A stretch of DNA of 64,000 nt from Cyanobacterium sp. uoEpiScrs1 (GTDB taxonomy: Bacteria > Cyanobacteriota > Cyanobacteriia > Cyanobacteriales > Microcystaceae), in assembly GCF_947331815.1 (NCBI RefSeq), contig NZ_OX373462.1, forward strand, positions 1,723,376 through 1,787,375. Direction: 5' to 3'. Shown piece after piece: positions 9,332 through 18,122 of this stretch. A program made the translations under genes and the position numbers. The notes under the pieces were generated by a model. That model saw nothing but the letters and a program-made list of their open reading frames with translations. It was not told the origin of the DNA and made no database searches. Position 1 is the first letter of the stretch; each line of letters begins with the position of its first letter.

Positions 9332-10780
9332 ATGGCATCTATCCGCGAATTACATAAACAATTAATTAACAAAGAACGTTCTGCTGTCGAAATTACCATA
9401 GAAGTATTAGAACATATCAAGGTAGTAGAACCTAAGATCAAAAGTTTTCTCTGTATTACTACCAAGCGCGCTTTAGAAACTGCTAAGGAAGTAGATAGGA
9501 GAATCGCTGCCAAAGAAGAAATAGGACTGTTAGCAGGTATCCCTATAGGCATTAAGGATAATCTTTGCACTATAGGTGTTCCTACTACTTGTGCTTCAAG
9601 AATATTAGAAAATTTTATTCCTCCATACGAATCTACTGTTACCCGAAAATTACAGAAAATTGGGGCAGTTATGGTAGGGAAAACTAACTTAGATGAGTTT
9701 GCTATGGGAAGTTCTACAGAAAACTCCAGTTATCAAGTAACTGCTAACCCCTGGGATCTCGAGCGGGTCCCAGGAGGGTCCTCTGGCGGGTCCGCAGCGG
9801 CAGTAGCGGCTAATGAGTGCGTTGTTGCTTTGGGCTCGGATACGGGAGGATCTATTCGCCAGCCAGCCTCTTTTTGTGGTGTCGTCGGATTAAAGCCAAC
9901 TTATGGATTAGTCTCAAGGTTTGGTTTAGTTGCCTATGGATCATCCTTAGATCAAATCGGTCCATTGTCGAGAAGCGTTGAAGATGCTGCAATTTTATTA
10001 GGGGCGATCGCCGGACACGATGCTAACGATTCTACTAGTCTTAATGTTCCTATTCCGGATTACACTACTTTTCTGAAGACTAGTTTAAAAGGGTTGACAG
10101 TTGGTATTATCGAAGAAACTCTTGAAGAAGGGTTAGATCCTGTAGTTACTCAAACCTTTAATAACGCTATTGATCAATTAAAAGTATTAGGTGCAAAAGT
10201 TAACATAGTTTCCTGTCCTCATTTTCGTTATGGTCTACCTGCCTATTATATTATTGCACCTTCGGAAGCGTCAGCTAATTTAGCCCGTTACGATGCAGTT
10301 AGATACGGTATTCGAGAACAAGCAGAAAATCTTTTAGAAATGTATACTAAAACCCGTGCCAAAGGCTTGGGTCCCGAAGTTAAAAGACGCATTATGATTG
10401 GGACTTATGCATTGTCTGCAGGTTACTATGATGATTTTTATTTGAAAGCACAAAAAGTTCGTACTTTAATTAAACGCGATTTTGATAAAGCTTTTGAAAC
10501 TGTTGATGTTTTAGTCTGTCCTACGTCTCCTACTACAGCATTTAAAGCAGGTGAAAAAATTGATGATCCCCTGAGTATGTATCTGTCTGATTTAATGACA
10601 ATTCCTGTTAATCTAGCCGGACTTCCAGGAATGAGTATTCCTTGCGGGTTCGACAAGAGTGGTTTACCAGTTGGATTACAGTTAATTGGAAATGTCTTAG
10701 AAGAGGGAAAACTGTTCAAAGTCGGTTATGCTTATGAACAAGCCACTAGTTGGTATAGTCAAAAAACAACATTGAGATAA
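9332..10780 (+). CDS. gatA: Asp/Glu-tRNA amidotransferase subunit A
   Basis: GatA is the glutaminase/amidase subunit of GatCAB, which converts Glu-tRNA-Gln (and Asp-tRNA-Asn) to the amidated form. Essential cyanobacteria-wide because GlnRS is usually absent. With the start used here ([10 protein letters not shown], 482 aa) the Ser-cisSer-Lys triad falls at Lys75 (GIKDN), Ser150 and Ser174 (DTGGSIRQP) within the amidase signature [13 protein letters not shown]. The frame opens 15 codons earlier at 9287, but the added residues are not part of the family, so ATG 9332 is preferred. A HIP1 octamer lies at 10004-10011. The 93-residue opposite-strand frame near the 3' end is a shadow. Confidence 0.96.
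   Translation: MASIRELHKQLINKERSAVEITIEVLEHIKVVEPKIKSFLCITTKRALETAKEVDRRIAAKEEIGLLAGIPIGIKDNLCTIGVPTTCASRILENFIPPYESTVTRKLQKIGAVMVGKTNLDEFAMGSSTENSSYQVTANPWDLERVPGGSSGGSAAAVAANECVVALGSDTGGSIRQPASFCGVVGLKPTYGLVSRFGLVAYGSSLDQIGPLSRSVEDAAILLGAIAGHDANDSTSLNVPIPDYTTFLKTSLKGLTVGIIEETLEEGLDPVVTQTFNNAIDQLKVLGAKVNIVSCPHFRYGLPAYYIIAPSEASANLARYDAVRYGIREQAENLLEMYTKTRAKGLGPEVKRRIMIGTYALSAGYYDDFYLKAQKVRTLIKRDFDKAFETVDVLVCPTSPTTAFKAGEKIDDPLSMYLSDLMTIPVNLAGLPGMSIPCGFDKSGLPVGLQLIGNVLEEGKLFKVGYAYEQATSWYSQKTTLR
10004..10011. repeat. HIP1 octamer GCGATCGC
   Basis: Second perfect HIP1 palindrome of the window, in coding sequence of gatA. Confidence 0.8.
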
Positions 10781-11381
10781 TAAATAATTGATTTTTTATA
10801 AAAACATAGAATACGTATTATTAATTTATTGCCTTAATCGATAAATATAAAAATAGTTATTTAGAAAATACTTTCTCTTGGATAAGTATTTTGTGGACTT
10901 AATAAGCAAAATTTAATTTTTAAAGATTGTGATTAAGTTATTAGGATATTTTGCTAGTTATATTGATAGTAGGTTGTGAAAATTGATTCTAGAATGATAT
11001 CCTAAGAAAATACATAAGTTAAAAAACTTAAAAAGCAGAATAATTTCGAACAAAAAGAGATATAAAATATAACATCCGGTTAGCAAAAAAGAACAGGTAT
11101 GGTGATTATTTTGAATCTAATAAATTTAGAATAACAAAAAGTTACTTGATATTAGCTGAGCTTAATTCGGTATTATTAATATTAATACTAGATTAGTTGT
11201 TAAGAACTCAAAGTTCATAGTTGTTCTAAGATAAGACTTTGAAAATGCCAGTAACAATTATTACACTGAGCTAGCTCAGTGTAATAATTGTTACTGGCTG
11301 TAAGATGACAATTCAATTTTTAATTTTACTTGGAGTTTTTATTTGCAATAAAAATTAGTGTGAAGAGACGATTTTCATTAA
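10781..11381. other. Convergent gap with a long palindrome
   Basis: About 600 nt between the 3' ends of gatA and the porin gene. It holds the 52-nt perfect palindrome at 11247-11298; otherwise AT-rich and without a credible frame. Confidence 0.65.
11247..11298. terminator. 52-nt perfect palindrome behind the porin gene
   Basis: Twenty-six bases are followed immediately by their exact reverse complement; the centre is GAGCTAGCTC at 11268-11277. It begins 84 nt past the porin stop codon. Its GC-richer arms make it a strong stem in RNA of either strand. On the porin strand only a short T-rich stretch follows. Most likely the porin terminator, perhaps acting on both converging genes. Confidence 0.65.
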
Positions 11382-13103
11382 TTAGAAAGTGAAAGTTGTG
11401 CGAATTGTTCCAATGACCAGGGTATTGTTACTATTATCATAATCTGGGGAGGTTATAATAGTGAGCCCAGGAGTAATTGCAATGTTGTCACTAATGGGAT
11501 ATTTATAAATTGCTTCCAGGTGAAAAGAACTATCGCGGTCATTATTTCTTAACCCGTTAGGCAATACAATATTAGATTTAGAAACCCAGGGTTCCATTCC
11601 AATAATAATTCCAGCGGTATCTCCCTCAACAATAGCATCAGGAAAAGCTAAAGTTACTGCCCAATTCCAAATATCTATATTTCCTCTATTTATAGGCTCT
11701 AAATCTCCCCCTAAATCAATTGATCCTAAAGTTTTAGTTGTAGTAAAACCTCCCCAGCCGCCTAGGACAAATTGATCAAAAACATGCCAACTAAACTCCA
11801 TCCTGTAGGAATTGTTAATTGTCTTAACAGAGGCATCAAACTCTTCTTCAATAAAGCTTTGGAAATTGGCACGACGACTACCAGTTCCTGAATCAAGATT
11901 GTTATATCCATGTAAATAGGTAAAGGCTATTTTAAAATTGTCATTTGGTTCATAGGCTAATTGTCCCATCACACCATAAGGACCATTAAACATCCCCGCA
12001 CCTAAATCAGGATTAGCACCTTTGTCAGCTAAATAACCTCCACTCCATTCAAATACTTCAAAAAGCTGCCCTCGTAAACCAATACCTGGTCCCCCAGGCA
12101 TATAATAAAGGGGGTTACGAGTACCGAATGCAGATAGTGCACCAGATGCCGCATCTCCATCAAGGAAGTTTACCGTGGGAACGAAGTCATCGAAAGCCCC
12201 TCCAACGGGTTCAACAAACATTCGTACATTTTCTGCGATTGCAAAATCATAAATAATTAATTGTATAGCTAAATCACTCTCATAAGGGTGTGTAAAACTT
12301 AATTTTCCCTCAAATGTATCTGTAATGTCAGAATAAGATGGTGTAGTCCCTGCAGTGAAACGGATATAGAGTGAGTCATTGCCATCAAAAGTGGTGTTTA
12401 ATTTGATTCGTCCCCGATACCCTATGTTATTCACCTTAAAGATATCTTTAGTCCCTTCCTCTTTTTCTCCACTGGTGATCCCAGCTAATCCCATAATCAT
12501 TTCTCCAGTGAGACTTGTAGTGGTGGAGAATTGATGATTTTCAGAAAATGCTACCCGTGACTCTAAATTGCCAGCTCGTGATCCCAGGGATTTTATTTCT
12601 CCTTCAAACTCGTACGCTATTTTTTTGAGTTTTTCTATATCTTCTCGTAGAATCCCAGCATTTTCCTGTAATAACCTTTCCATGGTACTTAAACAGGTAT
12701 TGAGCGCAGCACTAAATTCATGACGGGATAGAGTGCGGTCTCCTCTAAAAGTGCGATCCGGAAATCCGGCAATGCAACCATAGCGCTCCACTAAACTCCG
12801 TAATCCTTCATAAGACCATTCTGTGGGAGAAATATCTTGCAAACTTGAAACATTGACTATATTTTGTGATTGATGATGATCACTAGTTTCATCTAAAAGT
12901 CCATTTTTTAGCTCTGAAACATTGATTATTTGTGATTGCCGACGGCTGCCAATTCTATCTAAAAAACCATCTCTTGATTGTTGTAGTCTCAAGTTATTGT
13001 CAGGCAACTTAGGGAAAGATAAAGCTCGGGAATTAGATGAGACAATCATCATGATTCCTAGGATAAATAGAGGAAATTGAAGTATATATCGGACTTTTAA
13101 CAT
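11382..13103 (-). CDS. SLH-domain outer-membrane porin (iron uptake porin / OprB family)
   Basis: Cyanobacterial outer-membrane porin for passage of small solutes and ions. Order of parts in 573 residues: signal peptide (hydrophobic 7-22), a linker with an internal duplication (45-65 and 67-88), an SLH domain (about 89-140, with CIAGFPDRTFRGDRTLSRHEF) that binds the wall polysaccharide, a coiled coil (about 137-185), then a long beta-barrel with alternating aromatic/polar strands ending in TTFTF, the C-terminal phenylalanine expected for outer-membrane assembly. The family is commonly annotated iron uptake porin. Exact substrate cannot be told from sequence. Start ATG at 13103. A 52-nt palindrome serves as the likely terminator. 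Confidence 0.9.
   Translation of the reverse strand: MLKVRYILQFPLFILGIMMIVSSNSRALSFPKLPDNNLRLQQSRDGFLDRIGSRRQSQIINVSELKNGLLDETSDHHQSQNIVNVSSLQDISPTEWSYEGLRSLVERYGCIAGFPDRTFRGDRTLSRHEFSAALNTCLSTMERLLQENAGILREDIEKLKKIAYEFEGEIKSLGSRAGNLESRVAFSENHQFSTTTSLTGEMIMGLAGITSGEKEEGTKDIFKVNNIGYRGRIKLNTTFDGNDSLYIRFTAGTTPSYSDITDTFEGKLSFTHPYESDLAIQLIIYDFAIAENVRMFVEPVGGAFDDFVPTVNFLDGDAASGALSAFGTRNPLYYMPGGPGIGLRGQLFEVFEWSGGYLADKGANPDLGAGMFNGPYGVMGQLAYEPNDNFKIAFTYLHGYNNLDSGTGSRRANFQSFIEEEFDASVKTINNSYRMEFSWHVFDQFVLGGWGGFTTTKTLGSIDLGGDLEPINRGNIDIWNWAVTLAFPDAIVEGDTAGIIIGMEPWVSKSNIVLPNGLRNNDRDSSFHLEAIYKYPISDNIAITPGLTIITSPDYDNSNNTLVIGTIRTTFTF
12840..12971 (-). repeat. Duplicated linker unit inside the porin gene
   Basis: Residues 45-65 (DGFLDRIGSRRQSQIINVSEL) and 67-88 (NGLLDETSDHHQSQN followed by IVNVSSL) are diverged tandem copies of about 22 residues, lying between the signal peptide and the SLH domain. 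Confidence 0.65.
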
Positions 13104-14279
13104 TGTTTAAATTAACTCTCACACCAAATTTATTAACAATGGCCGTTATTGTACTATGTTTTATCGAAAATAGTGAATATATTATATGTATCTAGTTGGA
13201 TAAACTCTATGGTTTTGTTGTCTGTTCTGACTACATACTCCTTGAAAAACTAAATTCAACTAGAATAGAAGTGATAGTAGACATGTCTCTATACGGGGAT
13301 CAGAGGCTGTTTTAATTGAACTGGCAGTACTAATATTGACGCATACTCTTTACCTATTTCACGGAATTTTTATAATCTACTAACTGAGTCGGCTAAATAA
13401 TAACTATCGGCTAGAGTTACATCAGAAACCAGAGAGTTAATGTTAATGATTAGTTATTTATATTATTTTTCTGTTGCTCATTTTCTATTTATACCCAAAA
13501 AATAATCATCAAGATAATGACGATGAATATCTACTAAGCAGTAAATATTCACTATTTTTGGTAGAGTTGATATTAGTTTGGTGAAAAAAAATTTACATAA
13601 ATGAACATCAGCACTTACGGTAATGAGTTTACCACAGGATAGCTTATTAATTCTTGTTAAATACTTTGATATAAGTCGATATATTAACCGACTCCTAAGA
13701 ACTTCAAATGTTGAACTTTATTCAAAAAATAATACTGATTAATTGTTAACAGATAAATATTATAAATGTTACTTCTATATAGTAATAATTAAAATGTCAA
13801 ACACAGTTTTTTTGGCAACTAATTTTAAATTCTCTATATCAATAAAAAATATTTTTTACTTTTATTATTAGTTAGTCATCGACAACATATATTTTTGTTT
13901 TATGCCAAACAGCTAAGTTGTTACAAATAATATTTATCTTGATAAAGTCTGTTTAAATTAATGTTCTATGAAGCAAATACAACCCAAATTCTGCAATTAT
14001 AACTTTACTTCAAAAAACTTATTATAATTTTTGTAAAGTTTATATACGGTAACAGTCTACAAAACAAAGAGATTAGGATGCTAGAAATTACTGTGATTAT
14101 CAAAATAAGTTTGAAAAGGATTTAGATAAAGTAGAGTTGGAAATATAAAGAAGGAACTACGGAGAAAATAATATTTAATTTATATCTTACCTTCCGAGAT
14201 ATCTTCTAAAATGTTGGTGAGACGGGATAATTCTTGCTTATAAACCAACTATTGGCGGTTCACGTAGAACTATAAGACA
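13104..14279. other. Gene-free stretch, porin to L,D-transpeptidase
   Basis: About 1.18 kb, divergent at both edges, so it must contain two promoters; I could not place them. A minus-strand frame remnant lies at 13289-13445. The remainder is AT-rich with frequent stops. Confidence 0.6.
13289..13445 (-). pseudogene. Unidentified reading-frame remnant
   Basis: On the minus strand a 50-odd-codon frame reads through one TAA (13370-13372): upstream part NSLVSDVTLADSYYLADSV, downstream part KFREIGKEYASILVLPVQ, then a stop at 13289-13291. Composition is protein-like and GC-richer than the surroundings. I do not recognise the family. It may be a fossil of a lost gene, or chance. Confidence 0.35.
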
Positions 14280-14879
14280 ATGAAATTCAGACAACTTTTA
14301 ATATCATTGACCTTGGCTGGTGGGAGTCTTTTTTTTCCCATCTCCCTGATCAATAAGCGGGTTGATGCAGGGGGAATGGCCATACTATCAAAGATAGAAA
14401 TAACAAAAAATATCACTTCTCTCATCACGCCGGCAATTTCAGAAAAAGTTAGTTTGACGGATAAAATATCTTGGGCAGAAAGCAGGGTATTAGCAACACG
14501 TTTAGTGCTAAAACTGAAAGAGCGTAGAGTCTATGCCTATCAAGATGATAGGCTGTTAGCTAGTTACCGGGTAGCAATTGGGAAAAAAGGTTGGGAAACT
14601 CCACAAGGAAAATTCGAGATTACTCAAATGGTGAAAAACCCAAAATGGGAAAATCCTTGGAACGGAAGAATAAGTGCACCAGGTCCGAACAGTCCTCTCG
14701 GAGAGCGTTGGATAGGCTTCTGGACGGACGGAAAGGATTCTATTGGGTTCCATGGAACTCCGGGAGAACATTTGATGGGTCAGGCAGTTTCTCATGGTTG
14801 TGTTCGAATGAAAAATGCTGATGTGAGAGCTTTATTTGAATTAGTAGATAAGGGAATTCTAGTTATTGTTCAACCATAG
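14280..14879 (+). CDS. L,D-transpeptidase (YkuD family)
   Basis: Periplasmic enzyme that forms 3-3 cross-links in peptidoglycan or attaches proteins to it. Residues 1-30 look like a signal sequence. The catalytic domain (about 70-199) carries HGTPGEHLMG from His158 and the active-site block SHGCVRM with Cys174 and Arg176. Length 199 is typical of a single-domain YkuD protein without a LysM. A hairpin with a T-run follows 33 nt after the stop. Two overlapping frames in other phases are shadows. Confidence 0.92.
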   Translation: MKFRQLLISLTLAGGSLFFPISLINKRVDAGGMAILSKIEITKNITSLITPAISEKVSLTDKISWAESRVLATRLVLKLKERRVYAYQDDRLLASYRVAIGKKGWETPQGKFEITQMVKNPKWENPWNGRISAPGPNSPLGERWIGFWTDGKDSIGFHGTPGEHLMGQAVSHGCVRMKNADVRALFELVDKGILVIVQP

Positions 14880-14911
14880 AGTAACGCACAAAGTTAAACT
14901 CGTAAGATAGA

Positions 14912-14962
14912 GAGACAGAAAAAACTGATCATTTATCGTACGAAAAGCTGTCTCCATTTTTT
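14912..14962 (+). terminator. Terminator after the L,D-transpeptidase gene
   Basis: GAGACAG (14912-14918) pairs with CTGTCTC (14948-14954) across a long loop, followed by CATTTTTT. The 7-bp stem plus T6 fits an intrinsic terminator, though the 29-nt loop is long. Confidence 0.5.
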
Positions 14963-14990
14963 ACTTAATGCGTTTGGTTAGAATATTATT

Positions 14991-15692
14991 ATGGCTAGCG
15001 TCGCTCAATCTCCTTATACTGAAATTCAGATTTCTGCTTGGTTACGAGGTTTGTTGACTATTGCTTGGGCTGATGGGCATTATGATGTCGAAGAACAAGA
15101 TTTAATCGCTCAACTTACTCAAGATTTAGCCCTAGAAAATACAATGGATGTAGCCTTTGAGGCGATCACTCCTAAACAGTTATCTAGATCGCTCGGGTCT
15201 GACAGGGATACTGCAGAAAATTTTTTAAGAACTGCTGTTTTAGTGGCAATTGCTGATGGGATTTACTCCCCTTCTGAAGCGGAATTGTTATATCAGTTTA
15301 GCAGTGCTTTAGGACTCGATATAGAAGCTCTAAAATCTCTAGAACACACCTTGTGCAATACTTCAAACAAACAACACCCACAAGCACAAGCGAACGAGGC
15401 AGTCGTCTCTTTATCCAGTCCTCCTTATTCCAATCCCGATCTCTTGCATCCTCTCAAGGACTGGCTTGATGCAATGGATATTCACGACCCTCGTCTTGCT
15501 AGATTTATTTGTAAGATGGTTCCCCCCCAATGTCCCTTTGAACGAGATATTAAACTTTTTGGCCATAAAATAGTTCATATTCCTGCCCTATGTAAACTTA
15601 ATCCCCTTTATGAGCAATTAGTTGGGTTACGTTTTCGCGCTCTATGTTATCTATCTGATGATTGTAAAGAAGACATTTCAGAGTACATTTAG
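14991..15692 (+). CDS. TerB-like plus Mo-dependent nitrogenase C-terminal domain protein
   Basis: Cyanobacterial two-domain protein of 233 residues. The N-terminal half (about 10-115) resembles TerB, with paired acidic helices such as IAWADGHYDVEEQD and VAIADGIYSPSEAE. The C-terminal part (about 150-233) is the domain called Mo-dependent nitrogenase C-terminus, with WLDAMDIHDPRLARFIC, QCPFERDI and CKLNPLYEQLVGLRFRALCYL. Despite its name this domain also occurs in non-fixing cyanobacteria, and no enzymatic role is established to my knowledge. It lies 89 nt upstream of obgE on the same strand and may be co-transcribed. Domain call is good; function is open. Confidence 0.88.
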   Translation: MASVAQSPYTEIQISAWLRGLLTIAWADGHYDVEEQDLIAQLTQDLALENTMDVAFEAITPKQLSRSLGSDRDTAENFLRTAVLVAIADGIYSPSEAELLYQFSSALGLDIEALKSLEHTLCNTSNKQHPQAQANEAVVSLSSPPYSNPDLLHPLKDWLDAMDIHDPRLARFICKMVPPQCPFERDIKLFGHKIVHIPALCKLNPLYEQLVGLRFRALCYLSDDCKEDISEYI

Positions 15693-15717
15693 AATTGAGT
15701 AAACAATAAACCCAGGT

Positions 15718-15741
15718 AGGGGTCGACGGGTGTTGACCCTT
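15718..15741 (+). repeat. Hairpin before obgE
   Basis: AGGGGTC pairs with GACCCTT (one G-U) around a 10-nt loop, in the 88-nt gap between the TerB-like gene and obgE. No T-run follows. It could be an attenuator or processing site, or a weak terminator. Confidence 0.4.
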
Positions 15742-15780
15742 TATAAAGACAAATTTAGAAACTTATAATGATAATTTTTT

Positions 15781-16782
15781 ATGCAATTTATTGATTACGC
15801 TGAAATTGAAGTTGAAGCAGGTACAGGAGGAGATGGGATAGTCGCCTTCCGACGGGAAAAATATGTTCCAGCTGGAGGACCTGCGGGGGGTAATGGAGGA
15901 TGGGGAGGCTCAGTGATTTTCGTAGCGAATAAAAACCTACAAACTTTACTGGACTTCCGCTATGCGCGTTGTTTTAAAGCTGATGATGGCAAACGAGGGG
16001 GACCTAGTAACCGGACAGGGGCTAACGGGCAAAACCGTGTTATAGAAGTCCCCTGTGGAACTCTTATCTACGACAGGGAAACCGGAGAAATTTTGGGAGA
16101 CTTAGTAGAAAAGGGACAAACTCTTTGTGTAGCAGCTGGAGGTAAAGGAGGACTCGGCAATAAACACTTTCTCAGTAATCAAAATCGTGCCCCCGACTAT
16201 GCCCTCAATGGGCTCCCAGGGGAACATCGTTCGTTACGTCTCGAACTAAAATTACTAGCCGAGGTGGGAATTATTGGATTACCTAACGCGGGTAAATCTA
16301 CCTTAATAGCTGCACTGTCGGACGCTCGTCCTAAAATTGCTAACTATCCTTTTACTACTCTAATTCCCAACCTAGGAGTAGTACGCAAACCAACAGGAGA
16401 TGGTACAGTTTTTGCAGATATTCCAGGATTAGTTAAGGGAGCTCATGAGGGAATTGGGTTAGGTCACGAATTTCTGCGTCATATTGAACGAACTCGTCTA
16501 CTACTGCATTTGGTAGATATAACTTCTATTGATCCGATCACTGATTATCAGACTATTCAAGAAGAACTAGAGGCTTATGGTAGAGGGTTAAGCAACCGTC
16601 CCCAGATTATTGCTCTTAATAAAGTTGATGCGGCAGATGAAGAAACTATTCAATTTATTAAAACAGAGTTAGGTAATTTTAATTCGTATCCAATTATCAC
16701 TATTTCTGCAGTAACAAAAATGAGATTAGAAGAACTTCTCCAAATTATTTGGCAAACCCTAGAATTAAGTAGAGAAAGTTGA
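15781..16782 (+). CDS. obgE: Obg-family GTPase
   Basis: ObgE/CgtA is a ribosome-associated GTPase acting in 50S assembly and stress control. Residues 1 to about 158 are the glycine-rich Obg fold ([28 protein letters not shown]). The G domain follows, with G1 GLPNAGKST near 166, [12 protein letters not shown] (G3) and NKVD (G4). Length 333 lacks the variable C-terminal extension, as is usual in cyanobacteria. It ends 13 nt from the convergent modA. Confidence 0.96.
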   Translation: MQFIDYAEIEVEAGTGGDGIVAFRREKYVPAGGPAGGNGGWGGSVIFVANKNLQTLLDFRYARCFKADDGKRGGPSNRTGANGQNRVIEVPCGTLIYDRETGEILGDLVEKGQTLCVAAGGKGGLGNKHFLSNQNRAPDYALNGLPGEHRSLRLELKLLAEVGIIGLPNAGKSTLIAALSDARPKIANYPFTTLIPNLGVVRKPTGDGTVFADIPGLVKGAHEGIGLGHEFLRHIERTRLLLHLVDITSIDPITDYQTIQEELEAYGRGLSNRPQIIALNKVDAADEETIQFIKTELGNFNSYPIITISAVTKMRLEELLQIIWQTLELSRES

Positions 16783-16795
16783 TTAGTTTCCCTTC

Positions 16796-17593
16796 TTAAT
16801 CTTTTATTAAGCCAAATCCACAATCCTTAAAAATATCCTTCGCTTTTCTACTGAACAGAAATGCTGTAAACTCTTTAGCTTCTTTTGGATGCTTGCTCCG
16901 TTTAATGACAGAAATAGGATAAATGATTGGGGAATGATAATTCTCGGGAGCCATATCTACTATTCTAACTTTTTCAGAAACTATTACATCAGTTTTATAA
17001 ACTAATCCTGCATCAACATTACCTGTTTCCACATATAACACAATCTGACGAGTGTTCTTTGCGAAAATCAACTTATGGTCAACTTTTTCATACAGTCCGA
17101 TGGAAATTAAAACTTCTTTCCCATACTGTCCCGCAGGAACACTGGCTGGGTCTCCTAAAGAAATTTTTCGAAGATCAGCCTTATTTAGGTTGTTAAAAGT
17201 CATGCCATCACCCACCCTTTTGGGAACAATTAATACAACTCTATTTTTAAGTAAATTTTGTCTAGTTTCTATTAGTAGTAGTTCTTTTTTTTGTAAGTTA
17301 TTCATTTGTTTGGGAGCAGCAGAAATAAAAATATCAGTTGGAGCTCCCTGTTCAATTTGTTGTTGTAAAGAACCAGAAGAACCAAAATTATAATTAATAT
17401 TAACATTGGGGTTTTCCTGTTGATAAAGAACTAGAATATCCTTCATTGCATCTTGGAGACTTGATGCAGCTGAGACAGTTAAAGTTATTTTTTTTTGCTT
17501 TTTATATAAATTAAAATTTGTACAAGCAGTCGCCAAAAAAGCTATATTAAAAGCTACAAAACTTCTCCTGTTTATGGGCATAGTTTGTTTCAT
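16796..17593 (-). CDS. modA: Molybdate ABC transporter substrate-binding protein
   Basis: ModA captures molybdate in the periplasm and delivers it to ModB(C). The mature part has SAASSLQDAM, the GSSGSLQQQIEQGAPTDIF block and VPKRVGDGM typical of the family. The N-terminus has twin arginines (NRRSF), a hydrophobic stretch and a possible lipobox ending ATAC. The first ATG (17593) has AAGGG 3 nt upstream, so it is used rather than the ATG four codons on. Molybdate would supply nitrogenase or nitrate reductase cofactor. No modB or modC lies nearby. A plus-strand 113-residue frame over it is a shadow. Confidence 0.92.
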   Translation of the reverse strand: MKQTMPINRRSFVAFNIAFLATACTNFNLYKKQKKITLTVSAASSLQDAMKDILVLYQQENPNVNINYNFGSSGSLQQQIEQGAPTDIFISAAPKQMNNLQKKELLLIETRQNLLKNRVVLIVPKRVGDGMTFNNLNKADLRKISLGDPASVPAGQYGKEVLISIGLYEKVDHKLIFAKNTRQIVLYVETGNVDAGLVYKTDVIVSEKVRIVDMAPENYHSPIIYPISVIKRSKHPKEAKEFTAFLFSRKAKDIFKDCGFGLIKD

Positions 17594-18122
17594 AAACCCT
17601 TAAGATAATTATTTTAAAAAGTAATTGACTGGAAGTTAGAATAACTATTGTCTATTACTAATAGTATCTTATTTTAGTAATTCTGGGCTGTCAACTCTAC
17701 AGTTATTGAATATTTAGTAGATCACGCCTATAAATTGTGTTATTGGATAGCTATAGAATATATAGCTCTTACTTATAAAATAAACTGATTATCTTACGTA
17801 TTATAAATCAAATAACACGTTTTTTATAAGTCAAGTGATGGCAAAAATATTTACTTAAACATAAATAATTAAACAACTAGCTATAAGAATTTGTGTAGCT
17901 AGTTGTTTATAGAATAGAACTATAATTTAAATTTGTTTATGGTTCAATGTATGATTACTTAATTAATGGGTAAACGCGAATCAAGTTTTGCTAGACTTTA
18001 TAAAGCAAACATTCTCAAAAACGAAGAAGGGTTTAAGGTTTACTCTCAACCAAGAGATAACCCTCAAAATACTAGCAATACCCTTTGTAACCAAAATAAA
18101 TAGTATGGAAGGAAGGTTGAGC
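17594..18122. other. Divergent gap, modA/pntAA
   Basis: About 530 nt with a 13-bp hairpin (17871-17908). A 45-codon frame begins at ATG 17966 (MGKRESSFARLYKANILKN) and stops at 18101-18103, just before pntAA. It has no recognisable family and is more likely a relic or chance than a leader peptide. Confidence 0.5.
17871..17908. repeat. Perfect 13-bp hairpin between divergent genes
   Basis: AAACAACTAGCTA (17871-17883) pairs exactly with TAGCTAGTTGTTT (17896-17908) around 12 nt. It lies in a divergent promoter region, where no terminator is expected: a leftover of a lost gene, or an operator/leader structure. Confidence 0.6.

Noticed and set aside
5284..10011. HIP1 octamers as regulatory sites
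   Set aside because: The two perfect copies are in coding DNA, and HIP1 is a genome-wide cyanobacterial motif; nothing suggests a local function.
10438..10719. 93-residue minus-strand frame over the 3' part of gatA
   Set aside because: Shadow of the conserved GatA frame.
14991..15692. Taking the Mo-dependent nitrogenase C-terminal domain as proof of nitrogen fixation
   Set aside because: The domain is also known from non-diazotrophic cyanobacteria, and no nif gene is in the window.
17966..18103. 45-codon frame MGKRESSF... as a leader peptide of the pnt operon
   Set aside because: No ribosome site and no recognisable family; could be chance in an open stretch.
17988..18122. 45-codon N-terminal extension of pntAA
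   Set aside because: Family starts at MIKIAVPKE (18123), which has GGAAGG 6 nt upstream.
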